From: Paenibacillus_AB hodogayensis
GTDB lineage: Bacteria > Bacillota > Bacilli > Paenibacillales > NBRC-103111
Reading direction: 5' to 3'
Assembly: GCF_039536325.1 (NCBI RefSeq)
Contig: NZ_BAAAYO010000014.1
Location: 372,001-436,000 of the forward strand
DNA: 64,000 bases
Below, piece by piece: positions 41,001 to 49,405 of the stretch. How positions within the stretch are numbered: position 1 is the stretch's first letter; each line of letters opens with the position of its first letter. The notes under the pieces are model-generated. The model worked only from the letters and a program-made list of their open reading frames with translations, searched no databases and was not told the origin of the DNA. The position numbers and the translations under genes are program-made.

Positions 41001-41549
41001 TCAGGGGGCAAAGACCTCTGGATTGTCATTTCTCCAGGCGCCTATACAGCCAATTAAACAGGCCGTGCAGCTTATCATCACCCTACCGCTCTCACTGTCC
41101 GCATAGGTCATTGCGATATTTATGCCCGGCTTGCGCCAAGCCAAAATTCGACCGGAAAATCCAGGCCAGTCGCATTCCTCATCCAGCTCAGGTTGACCAT
41201 ATGCCTTTATCGATTCATCTGGTGTTGAACTCATCGTGATTCCCTTGGGAAGGTATCCGGGAAACGGAGCTTTAATTCTGTCATCTGACCCTGGCGCAAG
41301 AAAATGTATGGCGCCGATGATCCATTCATCTTGATTTTTATAGTTTAGTCCGGTCAAATCATTTATTTTTGGTGCGCGATAAATATCGATACGTATCGAT
41401 GATTTCGCAGACCAGATGATATCGTCGTTGAAGTAGCTGTTCGGGGTTGGCATTCGCTTGACGCCGAATGGTTGCAGCAAAGCTTGAACATTCCTTGGAC
41501 TGTATGGATGGCCAAGCATTTCAATGAGCTGTTCAGATGGTTCTATCAC
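41001..41549 (-). CDS. Unknown protein, 182 residues, no recognised domain
   Basis: A soluble, acidic-to-neutral protein with no signal peptide or membrane helix. The start is GTG 41549, ten bases after AAAGGA. Features are LGHPYSPRNVQALLQPFGVKRMP near the N-terminus, a tryptophan-rich middle, and two cysteines near the end (ISCTACLIGCIGAWRND). Its size and small-domain look are reminiscent of immunity proteins of toxin systems, but I cannot name a family. It lies 91 bp upstream of the Fic start, in the same direction. Confidence 0.6.
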   Translation of the reverse strand: MIEPSEQLIEMLGHPYSPRNVQALLQPFGVKRMPTPNSYFNDDIIWSAKSSIRIDIYRAPKINDLTGLNYKNQDEWIIGAIHFLAPGSDDRIKAPFPGYLPKGITMSSTPDESIKAYGQPELDEECDWPGFSGRILAWRKPGINIAMTYADSESGRVMISCTACLIGCIGAWRNDNPEVFAP

Positions 41550-41812
41550 TTATACCCATTCCTTTCGCTTCGCTCAAGGCAAAAAACGTGATGAAATCGT
41601 TGTGCGTGAACTTTTTTCTGAAAGCAACCGCCCCACGCCGGGCAAAGCCGCTGGCTTGTGACGAGTAGAAGATCATTACGATAGCAATGCGTCCGTCACG
41701 CCCGAATAAGTGAAAATCATAACATCAATCAGGTAAACGTGGCTCCAATATACTACTCTCTGATAAACAACACACAGCACTCCCCAAGAAACCTCGTTGG
41801 AAGGCAAAACTG

Positions 41813-42154
41813 TTATCGGATCAACAACTCCATTTTTGAAATAACCTCAGCCATCGTATCATCTGATACTTTGCAGATGAAGGTTGCCTGTCGGGACTGC
41901 CAGTCAAGACTCTTCACCTGATCGGAGAGAATTACCCCCTCGATAGGCAAGTCCTGCGGAATGACGACCTCAAATGGGTATCCCTTGATCTTGGATGTTA
42001 CCGGACAGAGCAGGGAAAGCCCAACCTTACCGTTATATGCAGCAGGTGATATAACCAATGCAGGACGCTTCCTAGATTGCTCATGACCTGATTGTGGATT
42101 AAATTGCAACCACACCAAGTCGCCGCGATCCGGCACATACGAATTGCTCACCAT
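41813..42154 (-). CDS. mazF: MazF/PemK-family endoribonuclease toxin
   Basis: The 113-residue protein matches MazF: PDRGDLVWLQFNPQSGHEQSRKRPALVISP (catalytic Arg and substrate loop), LLCPVTSKIKGYPFEV (Thr/Ser of the active site) and GVILSDQVKSLDWQSRQATF. MazF toxins cut mRNA at short specific sequences. The start overlaps the antitoxin stop by 7 bp, the standard toxin-antitoxin order and coupling. The cut site cannot be predicted. The subgroup looks like ChpB/PemK rather than the conserved Bacillus NdoA, so it is probably an accessory module. Confidence 0.93.
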   Translation of the reverse strand: MVSNSYVPDRGDLVWLQFNPQSGHEQSRKRPALVISPAAYNGKVGLSLLCPVTSKIKGYPFEVVIPQDLPIEGVILSDQVKSLDWQSRQATFICKVSDDTMAEVISKMELLIR

Positions 42155-42393
42155 GACTCCCGTCCTTGTGGTTCGCCTGTAGATACCTCTTTATGAAGAT
42201 TATCCGGTGTCACATGAGCAAGGAGTTCATCCAATGTTGCCGACTTCGGCTTAATTACAAGGTGACCATCTTCGGAGCAATCGTCTTCTTGAGCTTCAAC
42301 TGTCTGTTTCTCAAGGTCAATTAAAACACGAGAGTTGTTTATATTGAGTTTTTGAAGGATGGATTTTATCGTATTCGTGGCTTGTTGATCCAT
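42148..42393 (-). CDS. Antitoxin of the MazF toxin
   Basis: An 81-residue protein directly upstream of and overlapping mazF. The C-terminal half is acidic (TVEAQEDDCSEDGHLVIKPKSATLDELLAHVTPDNLHKEV), as expected for the part that wraps the toxin. The N-terminus (TIKSILQKLNINNSRVLIDLEKQ) is not a clear AbrB fold, so the DNA-binding type is uncertain. The start ATG 42393 follows GGAGGG; a longer frame to 42669 runs through non-coding DNA and is rejected. Confidence 0.8.
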   Translation of the reverse strand: MDQQATNTIKSILQKLNINNSRVLIDLEKQTVEAQEDDCSEDGHLVIKPKSATLDELLAHVTPDNLHKEVSTGEPQGRESW

Positions 42394-42494
42394 TTTAATC
42401 CCTCCATTGCCGCACTTGATTGAACTCATTATAACATACGGAGGCTGTTTCAATAATTTCCAATTGTCTCGTGGGATTTGGAAGCCAATACTCT

Positions 42495-42522
42495 TGCCGG
42501 ACTTTTCTCTGCGAGTCCGGCA
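42495..42522. terminator. Hairpin downstream of the solute-binding protein gene
   Basis: A 9-bp perfect stem (TGCCGGACT/AGTCCGGCA) with a 10-nt loop lies 140 bp after the end of the ABC operon and about 100 bp upstream of the antitoxin start. No T-run follows, so its role as a terminator is uncertain. Confidence 0.45.
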
Positions 42523-42661
42523 GCCCTTCCACTCTCTCTCTATTGAATCATTTTTGCCGCATAATAATATGTACCGGCACTCACACAATGGTTTCCATTT
42601 GCAGAGTGACGTCGGGAGTTTGAACGATTCGACACCCACTCTCCCCTGCTGCTCTCCTCCG

Positions 42662-44071
42662 TTACTCATTCAAATACGTTGTCACCCGGTTCTGAATCAG
42701 CTTACTGACTTCTTCTGCGGATTTCTGTCCGTTCTTAAAGCGTTCGAACTCCTCCATAGCGATCGTTAACACTTTCATATCACTGGATATTCGGGCGCCC
42801 GCCTCCGAGATCAGCTTCTGTACCTCTGTAATCCGTTTTTTCGTCGTTTCGCCATCCGGCAGCATGTCTTTCGGGATCGGCAAATCCAGCGTTCCTTTCT
42901 CGATTTTTTGCAAAACTTCATTTAATTTCTTATCAGTAGCGCCTTTATTCATCGGCAATCCAAAGAGATCCGGCGAAGCTTGCATTTCATCGGAAAGCAA
43001 AAACTTGATGAATTCCCATGCTTCCGGTTGAACGTCGGATTTGCTGTTCACCCCTAAACTGTACATGGACTTGAACGGTACGCCTTCCTTTTTTCCGCTC
43101 ACGCTCGGCTTCTGGTAATATTCAAGGCTTGAGGGTATCGTCAATGCTGCCGCGGGGCTGAATATGCCAACCATTTGAAATACCGCTTTACTGGGATCGG
43201 ACGTAGCGGACGTGAACCCTTCACTGAGCAGGCCTTCGTCATATATCGACTTGATTTCCTTCATCATGTTGCGGAACAGGTCCGAGTCGAAGTTCGGCTT
43301 ACCTTGTCCGACGAGCTGGACGTAATTGTCCTCGATATAATCGTAGAGCAGCGGCGACATAATCAGGTTGTAGTATCCTTCGCTATCCCCTTGTTGCTTC
43401 AGTTTCTTGGCGACATCCTTAAATTGGCTCCAGCTCCAGGGGTTATTTTTGTCGACTGAAATATTCGCCTTCTTCAATAACTCGGTATTCCCCTGAACCG
43501 TTTCGAGCGAAAAGGAGAGCGGCATGACATACAGGCCGTCCCCGTCTTGGGATGCCTTCAAAATATTAGGGTATAACGCGTTTCGATCGAACGAGCTGTC
43601 TTTGGCCATCAAGTCGTATAAGTTGACCAACAGTTTTTTGGCGACGAATTTGTTTTGGGGCAGGTTGTTCATAAGAATAAGATCGGACCCTTTGCCGGAA
43701 ATAACCTGCGTCGTCACCGATTGAACGTACTTTTCTATGTCCGCCGCTTCCATGGCCATGCCGCTTTTTCCGGTTCCTTCCGACGCCTTGTACTCTTTTA
43801 TTTCGATATGAATGTCCGCATGCTTTTCCTCAAATAGCCGCACAGCGTTTTCCAAGAAACGGTCTTTCCTCAGGACAGATACGGCGACGGTTTTCCTGCC
43901 CCCCTCCTTCACGCCTTTGGGATCTGCGTTGGAACCGCCACCCGGAGAGCTTGGGGCAACGCCTCCCCAATCGCCTCCCGGAGCGTTTGGGGAAGCCCCT
44001 CCCCCATTGCCCGAACAGGCGGATATTAGCAGCATAACGGACAGCATCATAAGTAACCCTATTTTCTTCAC
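42662..44071 (-). CDS. Extracellular solute-binding lipoprotein of the ABC/HlyD operon
   Basis: A lipobox LISAC (about residue 19) is followed by a glycine/proline-rich spacer (SGNGGGASPNAPGGDWGG and similar) and a family-1 solute-binding fold (RKTVAVSVLRKDRFLENAVRLFEEKHADIHIEIKEY, LILMNNLPQNKFVAKKLLVNL, EAWEFIKFLLSDEMQ). The start is GTG 44071, nine bases after AGAGG. It is the last gene of an operon with two MalF/MalG-type permeases, an HlyD-like adaptor and a two-component system. The ligand is probably a sugar or glycan, but no glycosidase is near. No ATPase is encoded, so a shared MsmX-type ATPase is likely. Confidence 0.88.
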   Translation of the reverse strand: MKKIGLLMMLSVMLLISACSGNGGGASPNAPGGDWGGVAPSSPGGGSNADPKGVKEGGRKTVAVSVLRKDRFLENAVRLFEEKHADIHIEIKEYKASEGTGKSGMAMEAADIEKYVQSVTTQVISGKGSDLILMNNLPQNKFVAKKLLVNLYDLMAKDSSFDRNALYPNILKASQDGDGLYVMPLSFSLETVQGNTELLKKANISVDKNNPWSWSQFKDVAKKLKQQGDSEGYYNLIMSPLLYDYIEDNYVQLVGQGKPNFDSDLFRNMMKEIKSIYDEGLLSEGFTSATSDPSKAVFQMVGIFSPAAALTIPSSLEYYQKPSVSGKKEGVPFKSMYSLGVNSKSDVQPEAWEFIKFLLSDEMQASPDLFGLPMNKGATDKKLNEVLQKIEKGTLDLPIPKDMLPDGETTKKRITEVQKLISEAGARISSDMKVLTIAMEEFERFKNGQKSAEEVSKLIQNRVTTYLNE

Positions 44072-44084
44072 ATGAATCATCCTC

Positions 44085-45227
44085 TCAATGTAATCGAATG
44101 CGGTTGCCTTCCTGCAGCGGTTCGCTCGACTCCGTCACAATGTCTTCTTCCGGGTAAACGCCTCCGAGTACGACCATCTCCTCATCGTTCCCCTTCCTCG
44201 TATTCACGTAAGCCTTCTGGACCGTGTATGTGTTGCCGAGTGAGCTTCGATTCTCGCGAACGACAAACACGTAGCTTCCGGTTCCGTCTTTTTTGAGCCA
44301 CTTTTTGTTGATGACAAGCCCCTGCTCTTGAAACGGCTTCTGCAAGCTAACGCTGGCTGACTCACCTCCTTTGAGATCGTCTCCCCACACGTAGACGACG
44401 ATCGTTTTTTGAGCCTTGGCGCCTCCGTCCGGATTGCCGCTTTCAGCGTCCGGCTTGCTTCCAGCCCCTCCCCCGCTACCCGGGGTAGCGTCCTTGATTT
44501 CGGCGACTGTTCCTTCGAGCCGCCGGGGCTTATCCCCATTCACGTTTACAGGCACTTTCTCGTCTTTTCGCATCAAATCGGCGGAATCTTTATCCACCGT
44601 GAAGGCGAATTGAAGCCCCTCGCCGATTTTCACCAGCGTCAGCACCGGCTGCCCTTGGGAAATGCTCACGCCTTCATCGGCTTGAAGATTCGCCACTTTG
44701 CCGTCCGCAGGCGCTGTCAACATGCGTTTTCTCGCCAAATCTTCACGCATCGTTTCGATTTTCCGCATCGCGATGTCCCGATCCAATTGATCCAATTCCA
44801 AGCTGCGCTTCGCTTTGCGGTTCACCTCCTCGTCTCCCGCTCGCTGGGCGGCCACGAACTGTTCTTGCAGCAGCTCCCGGTTCAAATTCCTTTTCTTCAG
44901 CTCGTCCTCCGCATCGAGAAGCTGCCGCTGCGCCTCCGTTCCGTCGAACGTTACGAGAATCTGCCCCTTCTTGACTTGTACGTCATTGCGAACATGCACC
45001 TTCTCCACCTTCCAGCCGCTGTCGCTGTTTAATTCGATTTGCTTGCGCGGCGTGATCAGACCGCTGCCCTCGATGCGATGGGTCAACGTTTTTTTTGCAG
45101 GCTTCTCTGTCGTCACCTTGGGTAGCAAGGCGGTTTGAAGCGTTTGGCTGAACAACGTGAACCCAGCCAATAGGAGGAGAAAACCAACCAATGCAATACC
45201 GGCAATCCGTTGTTTCCGCTGCACCAT
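44085..45227 (-). CDS. HlyD/RND-type efflux adaptor protein
   Basis: The 380-residue protein has a membrane anchor (about 9-28), a lipoyl-like half (GSGLITPRKQIELNSDSGWKVEKVHVRNDVQVKKGQILVTFD), a coiled-coil hairpin (about 95-170; EAQRQLLDAEDELKKRNLNRELLQEQF to RDIAMRKIETMREDLARKR), the second lipoyl half (APADGKVANLQADEGVSISQGQPVLTLV) and a beta-barrel with a Gly-rich insert. Such adaptors normally serve exporters (MacB, RND). Here it sits between sugar-importer permeases and their binding protein, which is odd. It lies 19 bp after the MalG-type gene. Confidence 0.9.
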   Translation of the reverse strand: MVQRKQRIAGIALVGFLLLLAGFTLFSQTLQTALLPKVTTEKPAKKTLTHRIEGSGLITPRKQIELNSDSGWKVEKVHVRNDVQVKKGQILVTFDGTEAQRQLLDAEDELKKRNLNRELLQEQFVAAQRAGDEEVNRKAKRSLELDQLDRDIAMRKIETMREDLARKRMLTAPADGKVANLQADEGVSISQGQPVLTLVKIGEGLQFAFTVDKDSADLMRKDEKVPVNVNGDKPRRLEGTVAEIKDATPGSGGGAGSKPDAESGNPDGGAKAQKTIVVYVWGDDLKGGESASVSLQKPFQEQGLVINKKWLKKDGTGSYVFVVRENRSSLGNTYTVQKAYVNTRKGNDEEMVVLGGVYPEEDIVTESSEPLQEGNRIRLH

Positions 45228-45246
45228 GTCGCCACTCTCCTTTCGC

Positions 45247-46113
45247 TCAGCCTTTCACGCCGGAAAGCTGGATTCCTTCGATAAAATACCGTTCGGCGCT
45301 TAGGAACAGGAGCACCATCGGCATCATATACACAACCGAGGCGGCAAACGAGACGCCGAGGGCATCTTCCTGGATGCGGGAGAGGAAGACCGATAGCGGC
45401 TGCATTGCGGCGTCCTGCAGAAAAATAAGCGGCTGCTCGACCATATTCCAATAGTCGACGAACAGGAGCACGACCAGTGCGGCAATGCCCGGCTTCACCA
45501 TCGGCAGCGCAACCGATACGAGTATGCGCACAATTCCCGCCCCGTCCATTTTGGCCGCTTCGATATAAGCCGAATGGATGTGGAGCATGAATTGCCGCAG
45601 CAGAAACACGCCGAAGGGGGCGAACACGCCGGGCAGTATGATGGAGCCGGGATGATTCAGAAGGCCCAGCCGATCGGCCATCAAGTAGTTGGGCACGAGC
45701 GTCACCTGGAACGGCATCAGCATGGTCATCAAATAGAGAAGAAACAATCCTTCCCTGCCCGGAAAACGCAGCTTTCCGAATGCAAACGCGGCGAGGGTTG
45801 CCACCGACGCTTGTCCGATGATGATGGGCACGACCATGTATACGGAATTCCAGAACAGGTACAGAAATTTCGGCGTCGCGATCAATACTTTGTCATACTG
45901 CTGGAACGACACCCAGTCGGGAATCCATTTGAGATTGACGAATAAGCTCTTATCGGTTTTGCCCAGCATGCCGTAATTCGCCATAATTTCCCGTTCATTC
46001 ATAAAGGAACTGACGACGGGCAAGACGACGGGCATTAGCAGCAGGACGGCAATGGCGATCAAAAGCAACGAGCGCAACAGCGGGGTGACCCATCCCTTTA
46101 TCACGTCATTCAC
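45247..46113 (-). CDS. Carbohydrate ABC transporter permease, MalG type
   Basis: A 288-residue permease with six membrane segments and the EAA loop EAAKMDGAGIVRILVSVALPMVKPG that docks on the ATPase. The N-terminal VVSSFMNEREIMANYG and the long loop with SLFVNLKWIPDWVSFQQYDKV are typical of the MalG group. It works with the MalF-type protein encoded 13 bp upstream. No ATPase gene is in the operon. Confidence 0.93.
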   Translation of the reverse strand: MNDVIKGWVTPLLRSLLLIAIAVLLLMPVVLPVVSSFMNEREIMANYGMLGKTDKSLFVNLKWIPDWVSFQQYDKVLIATPKFLYLFWNSVYMVVPIIIGQASVATLAAFAFGKLRFPGREGLFLLYLMTMLMPFQVTLVPNYLMADRLGLLNHPGSIILPGVFAPFGVFLLRQFMLHIHSAYIEAAKMDGAGIVRILVSVALPMVKPGIAALVVLLFVDYWNMVEQPLIFLQDAAMQPLSVFLSRIQEDALGVSFAASVVYMMPMVLLFLSAERYFIEGIQLSGVKG

Positions 46114-46126
46114 CTCTTTCTAGCAC

Positions 46127-47026
46127 TTACTCCATATACGAGCGGAACATCCGCTCCGTGCGGAACAGCACGAACACGAGCGCCATAATGCAAAGCGCCA
46201 TCAACACCGCCGCAGACGAAACTTTCTGAATATCAAGGGACAGAAACATATTGTTCATGTAATGCTGCATCATATAAATGCGGTCGTGCGGGTAAGCGCC
46301 GGCGACGAGATACGTTTCTCGGAACACCTTGAACGAATTCAGCACGGACATGAGCACGACCAGAAACGTCGTCGGCGTCAAATACGTGAGCGTAATGCCA
46401 AACAGCTTGCGAACAGGACCCGCCCCTTCCAGATCGGCGATTTCATAATATTGATCCGGAATGTTCTGCAGGCCGGCCAGGAACAGGATGACGTTGTAAC
46501 CGATGTTTTTCCATACATAGACCAGCACGATTACAAAACCGGCCCAATCGGATTTCATCCAGTCGTGACGATCAAGGCCGAAATGCTCCAAAACCGCGTT
46601 TAATGCACCGTTCCAATCAAACAAAATTTGCCAAACCAGCACGATCGAAGCGACCGGAACAACAAGCGGCAGTACGTAAGCCGTGCGGAGCCAGTTTCGG
46701 AAAAAGATTCGCTGATTCAAGAGCAGCGCCAGCAAGAGCGAAACGACGACGAGGATCGGCACGCTGATCGCGGTGAACCAGAATGTGTTGGACGCCGCTT
46801 TCTGAAACGAGGAACTGAGGAGCAGTTCCTTGTAGTTGGACAACGTGAAGCTTCCTCCCAATCGGTCCTGGAACGAGCTCAGGACGCTCTGTCCGAACGG
46901 AATAAGATAGAAGATGGCAAATCCCGCCAAGCTCGGAGCCAGCAGCCAGATGGCGCTGATTGCCTCCGATCGGAAGAACCGTGCGATCCGGTGGCTGAAG
47001 GTACTTGGGATCGCCTCGCTCTTCAT
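46127..47026 (-). CDS. Carbohydrate ABC transporter permease, MalF type
   Basis: A 299-residue permease with six membrane segments (SAIWLLAPSLAGFAIFYLIPFGQSVLSSF at the N-terminus) and the EAA motif EIADLEGAGPVRKLFGITLTYLTP. It forms the translocation pore with the MalG-type partner. Its start overlaps the histidine kinase stop by 4 bp (ATGA), so the transporter genes are translated together with the two-component system, which suggests that the sensor controls this transporter. Confidence 0.93.
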   Translation of the reverse strand: MKSEAIPSTFSHRIARFFRSEAISAIWLLAPSLAGFAIFYLIPFGQSVLSSFQDRLGGSFTLSNYKELLLSSSFQKAASNTFWFTAISVPILVVVSLLLALLLNQRIFFRNWLRTAYVLPLVVPVASIVLVWQILFDWNGALNAVLEHFGLDRHDWMKSDWAGFVIVLVYVWKNIGYNVILFLAGLQNIPDQYYEIADLEGAGPVRKLFGITLTYLTPTTFLVVLMSVLNSFKVFRETYLVAGAYPHDRIYMMQHYMNNMFLSLDIQKVSSAAVLMALCIMALVFVLFRTERMFRSYME

Positions 47027-48474
47027 TCTCTGTCCTCCTCGGAAAGCATCAGTCGAAAGATGACGCCGGATTCTTCATTGCTCACCTCGATCTGTGCCCC
47101 ATAGCTATTTAATATGTGCCGGACGATGGAAAGGCCCAACCCAAACTGACCATTAGAGCCCGTACGATACGGCTCAAACAGGCGCTCTAGCAGTGCTGCT
47201 TCCAGTTGTGGTCCGTCATTGCGGATTTCAATGATCCGCATCAGGGAATCGTTCACAGAAGCCGTAATCGAAATCTGTTGACGGGCATAGCGAATTTGAT
47301 TGTCCAGCAGATTTTCAAACACGACCTGCCATTGGTCAACATTTCCATGGATGCGCCAAGAAGGCGGTTCAACAACCCAATGAATCTCCGGCCGACGGAA
47401 GCGCAGCCGCTCCACCGTTTCTTGAACCACGTCATCGACGTTAAACCATTGGTGGGGAACCTCGCGCGAAGAAACGTACTGCAGCCTGCTAAGCGATAAC
47501 AACTCGTACACCCGCTCCATAAGCCGGTCGGTTTCCTGCAGGATGGTGTCCACGCTTCCCTCCAATGATCCTCTCGGGTAAATGCCATCTACGATGGACT
47601 GAGCATAGTTACGAACAATCATCACAGGGGTTTTTAATTCATGGGAAATATTTTGCAGCAGCGCTTGCTGCGTCTCATCTTGGCGCAGCAGCCGCTGGCG
47701 CATTTCGTCGAAGGCATGGGACAACCTGCCGATCTCATCCCTTCGTCCCGATTCGAACGGTTCATGCCAGTTGCCCTCTGACATTCGTTTCACCTGGCGC
47801 TCCATTCGGGAGAGCGGTCTGGACAAATACCGAGCAAGCCAGATACAAGGAATCGAGCTAAGCAGCAGCAGCACGATGAGGAACAAGAGCAAATTGCGGA
47901 ACATCGTTCCAACCATCTCATTGCGATACTCGGCCCATGCATAGGAGATCAGCACGCCGGAACCGCCATTAATGGTTTTCGAGATGGAGTAAAAAAGGGT
48001 GTGTCCCTCCACTTGGACTGAGTTCGTCTCAACTTCCTTGACTTGCACGGCCGCTTCCTGCTCCAGTCGCTTGGTTAATGTATCGGGCAAGTCCCTATCA
48101 AGGTTTAAAAAGTACGGCTTTCCTTCCACCAATATGAGATGGCCGATAATTGGCCCCCCAATGTATCCGGTCGGCTGCGTTTTTTCAAATCGCCCGGCCA
48201 TGCTATCGTCTTTCGGCGCTGCTTGATCCGTTGACAGGGGCAATGCTATCTCCAAAACGCCGCCTTCCCTGAAGTTGAGCTTCGCCCCTTCCTTGCCAAC
48301 GATTTCCTGGACAAAGGTTAACTGCTGCTGAGAATCCCGAATCATCCCATAGATTTGCTCGGTAAAAAAGCTTTTTAGTAAATAGGGGAGAACCAAGGCC
48401 ACAGTCAAGAACATGCATAACAACAAAGAGGCGAAGACGAACCATATTTTGATTGCCAAAGGCCAATGTTTCAT
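47023..48474 (-). CDS. Membrane sensor histidine kinase (HAMP-HisKA-HATPase)
   Basis: In order: TM1 (about 10-32), an extracytoplasmic sensor domain of about 150 residues, TM2 (about 180-205), HAMP (RPLSRMERQVKRMSEGNWHEPFESGRRDEIGRLSHAFDEMRQRL), HisKA with the phosphorylated histidine in NISHELKTPVMIV, and HATPase_c with N-box NLLDNQIRYA and G-box FGLGLSIVRHIL. The start ATG 48474 would overlap the stop codon of an unshifted response regulator (ATGA), and its stop overlaps the MalF-type permease start. It senses an unknown outside signal and phosphorylates the paired OmpR-type regulator. Confidence 0.94.
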   Translation of the reverse strand: MKHWPLAIKIWFVFASLLLCMFLTVALVLPYLLKSFFTEQIYGMIRDSQQQLTFVQEIVGKEGAKLNFREGGVLEIALPLSTDQAAPKDDSMAGRFEKTQPTGYIGGPIIGHLILVEGKPYFLNLDRDLPDTLTKRLEQEAAVQVKEVETNSVQVEGHTLFYSISKTINGGSGVLISYAWAEYRNEMVGTMFRNLLLFLIVLLLLSSIPCIWLARYLSRPLSRMERQVKRMSEGNWHEPFESGRRDEIGRLSHAFDEMRQRLLRQDETQQALLQNISHELKTPVMIVRNYAQSIVDGIYPRGSLEGSVDTILQETDRLMERVYELLSLSRLQYVSSREVPHQWFNVDDVVQETVERLRFRRPEIHWVVEPPSWRIHGNVDQWQVVFENLLDNQIRYARQQISITASVNDSLMRIIEIRNDGPQLEAALLERLFEPYRTGSNGQFGLGLSIVRHILNSYGAQIEVSNEESGVIFRLMLSEEDRE

Positions 48475-48478
48475 CTTT

Positions 48479-49156
48479 TCACCAGCCTATAACCGAGGCT
48501 GTATAGGGTTCCAGCCGCAGCTCCGGCATTTTTTTGCGTAAACGCCAAATAAGATCGTCCACTACGCGGTCTGTGCCGAAGTAATCCCGGCCCCAAACCT
48601 CATTCAAAATGTGTTCGCGTTGCATGACCTGTCCGGCATGTGACACAAAATATAGCAATAGATCAAATTCCTTGGAAGTCAGCTCCACTTCTTGTCCCGA
48701 ATTCTCCCTCACAATGCGGGCTTGTCTATCAATCGTATAAGGCGGATATTCGACATGGGCGAGAGGCGAAGCAAATCCAGTTTGAAGTATTTTTCCGTAA
48801 ACTCGCTCCATCAGCTTGCGGACACGGATGATGAGTTCACGCGTCTGAAATGGCTTAGCCAAGTAGTCATCACTGCCCAACTCCAGGCCGTTAATCCGAT
48901 CCAGATCGGAATCCCGCGCAGAAATGAAGATGACCGGGATGGACTCGTTCGCTTTCCGGATTTCGCGAATCAGTTGATAACCGTCCATGCCAGGCAGCAT
49001 AATATCGAGTATCCAAAGATGAGGCTCTTGCGCAATCGCAGTTTTGGCTTCCCCGCCATCCGTGAAGGGCACGACATTCCAGCCTTCCCGCCGCATGTAT
49101 GAACAAATAAGCTGATTTAAACTAATTTCGTCCTCTACAAGATAAATGGTATACAT
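48479..49156 (-). CDS. OmpR-family response regulator with C-terminal frameshift
   Basis: A receiver domain (phospho-Asp in LWILDIMLPGMDGYQL, T/S in VIFISARDSD, Lys in DDYLAKPF) is followed by a winged-helix DNA-binding domain (ELTSKEFDLLLYFVSHAGQVMQREHILNEVWGRDYFGTDRVVDDLIWRLRKKM). The encoded end is PYTASVIGW, which is abnormal. Adding one base at about 48508-48512 restores TLYSLGYRLVKR, the normal OmpR ending, with a TGA at 48471-48473 overlapping the kinase start. So this is either a real one-base deletion or a sequence error. The loss affects only the last wing strand, which could weaken DNA binding. Confidence 0.9.
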   Translation of the reverse strand: MYTIYLVEDEISLNQLICSYMRREGWNVVPFTDGGEAKTAIAQEPHLWILDIMLPGMDGYQLIREIRKANESIPVIFISARDSDLDRINGLELGSDDYLAKPFQTRELIIRVRKLMERVYGKILQTGFASPLAHVEYPPYTIDRQARIVRENSGQEVELTSKEFDLLLYFVSHAGQVMQREHILNEVWGRDYFGTDRVVDDLIWRLRKKMPELRLEPYTASVIGW

Positions 49157-49405
49157 GATGATCTCCCCTTAATGTGGGTTCGTTACCAATTTATCAAAAC
49201 ATTTTGGCAGAAATATCTTAGAATTATCTGAAATTGTCTGAGTGGATATGAAGCGAACGCCCGCGCATGAACGAACCGACTTTGAGAATTTGTTGCCGAC
49301 AGCAAAAATCCCGTCCGGCAAATAGTGCGGATCGGGATCGCTTGTTGTACACTTTTCGGTATAACGAATCATTCTTTGTCCTGCTATATGGTGCATTTAA
49401 GTGTC

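Noticed and set aside
42394..42669. N-terminal extension of the MazF antitoxin to 173 residues
   Set aside because: The extra part is low-quality Arg/Trp/Lys-rich sequence, contains the hairpin at 42495-42522, and the inner ATG 42393 has a strong GGAGGG site.
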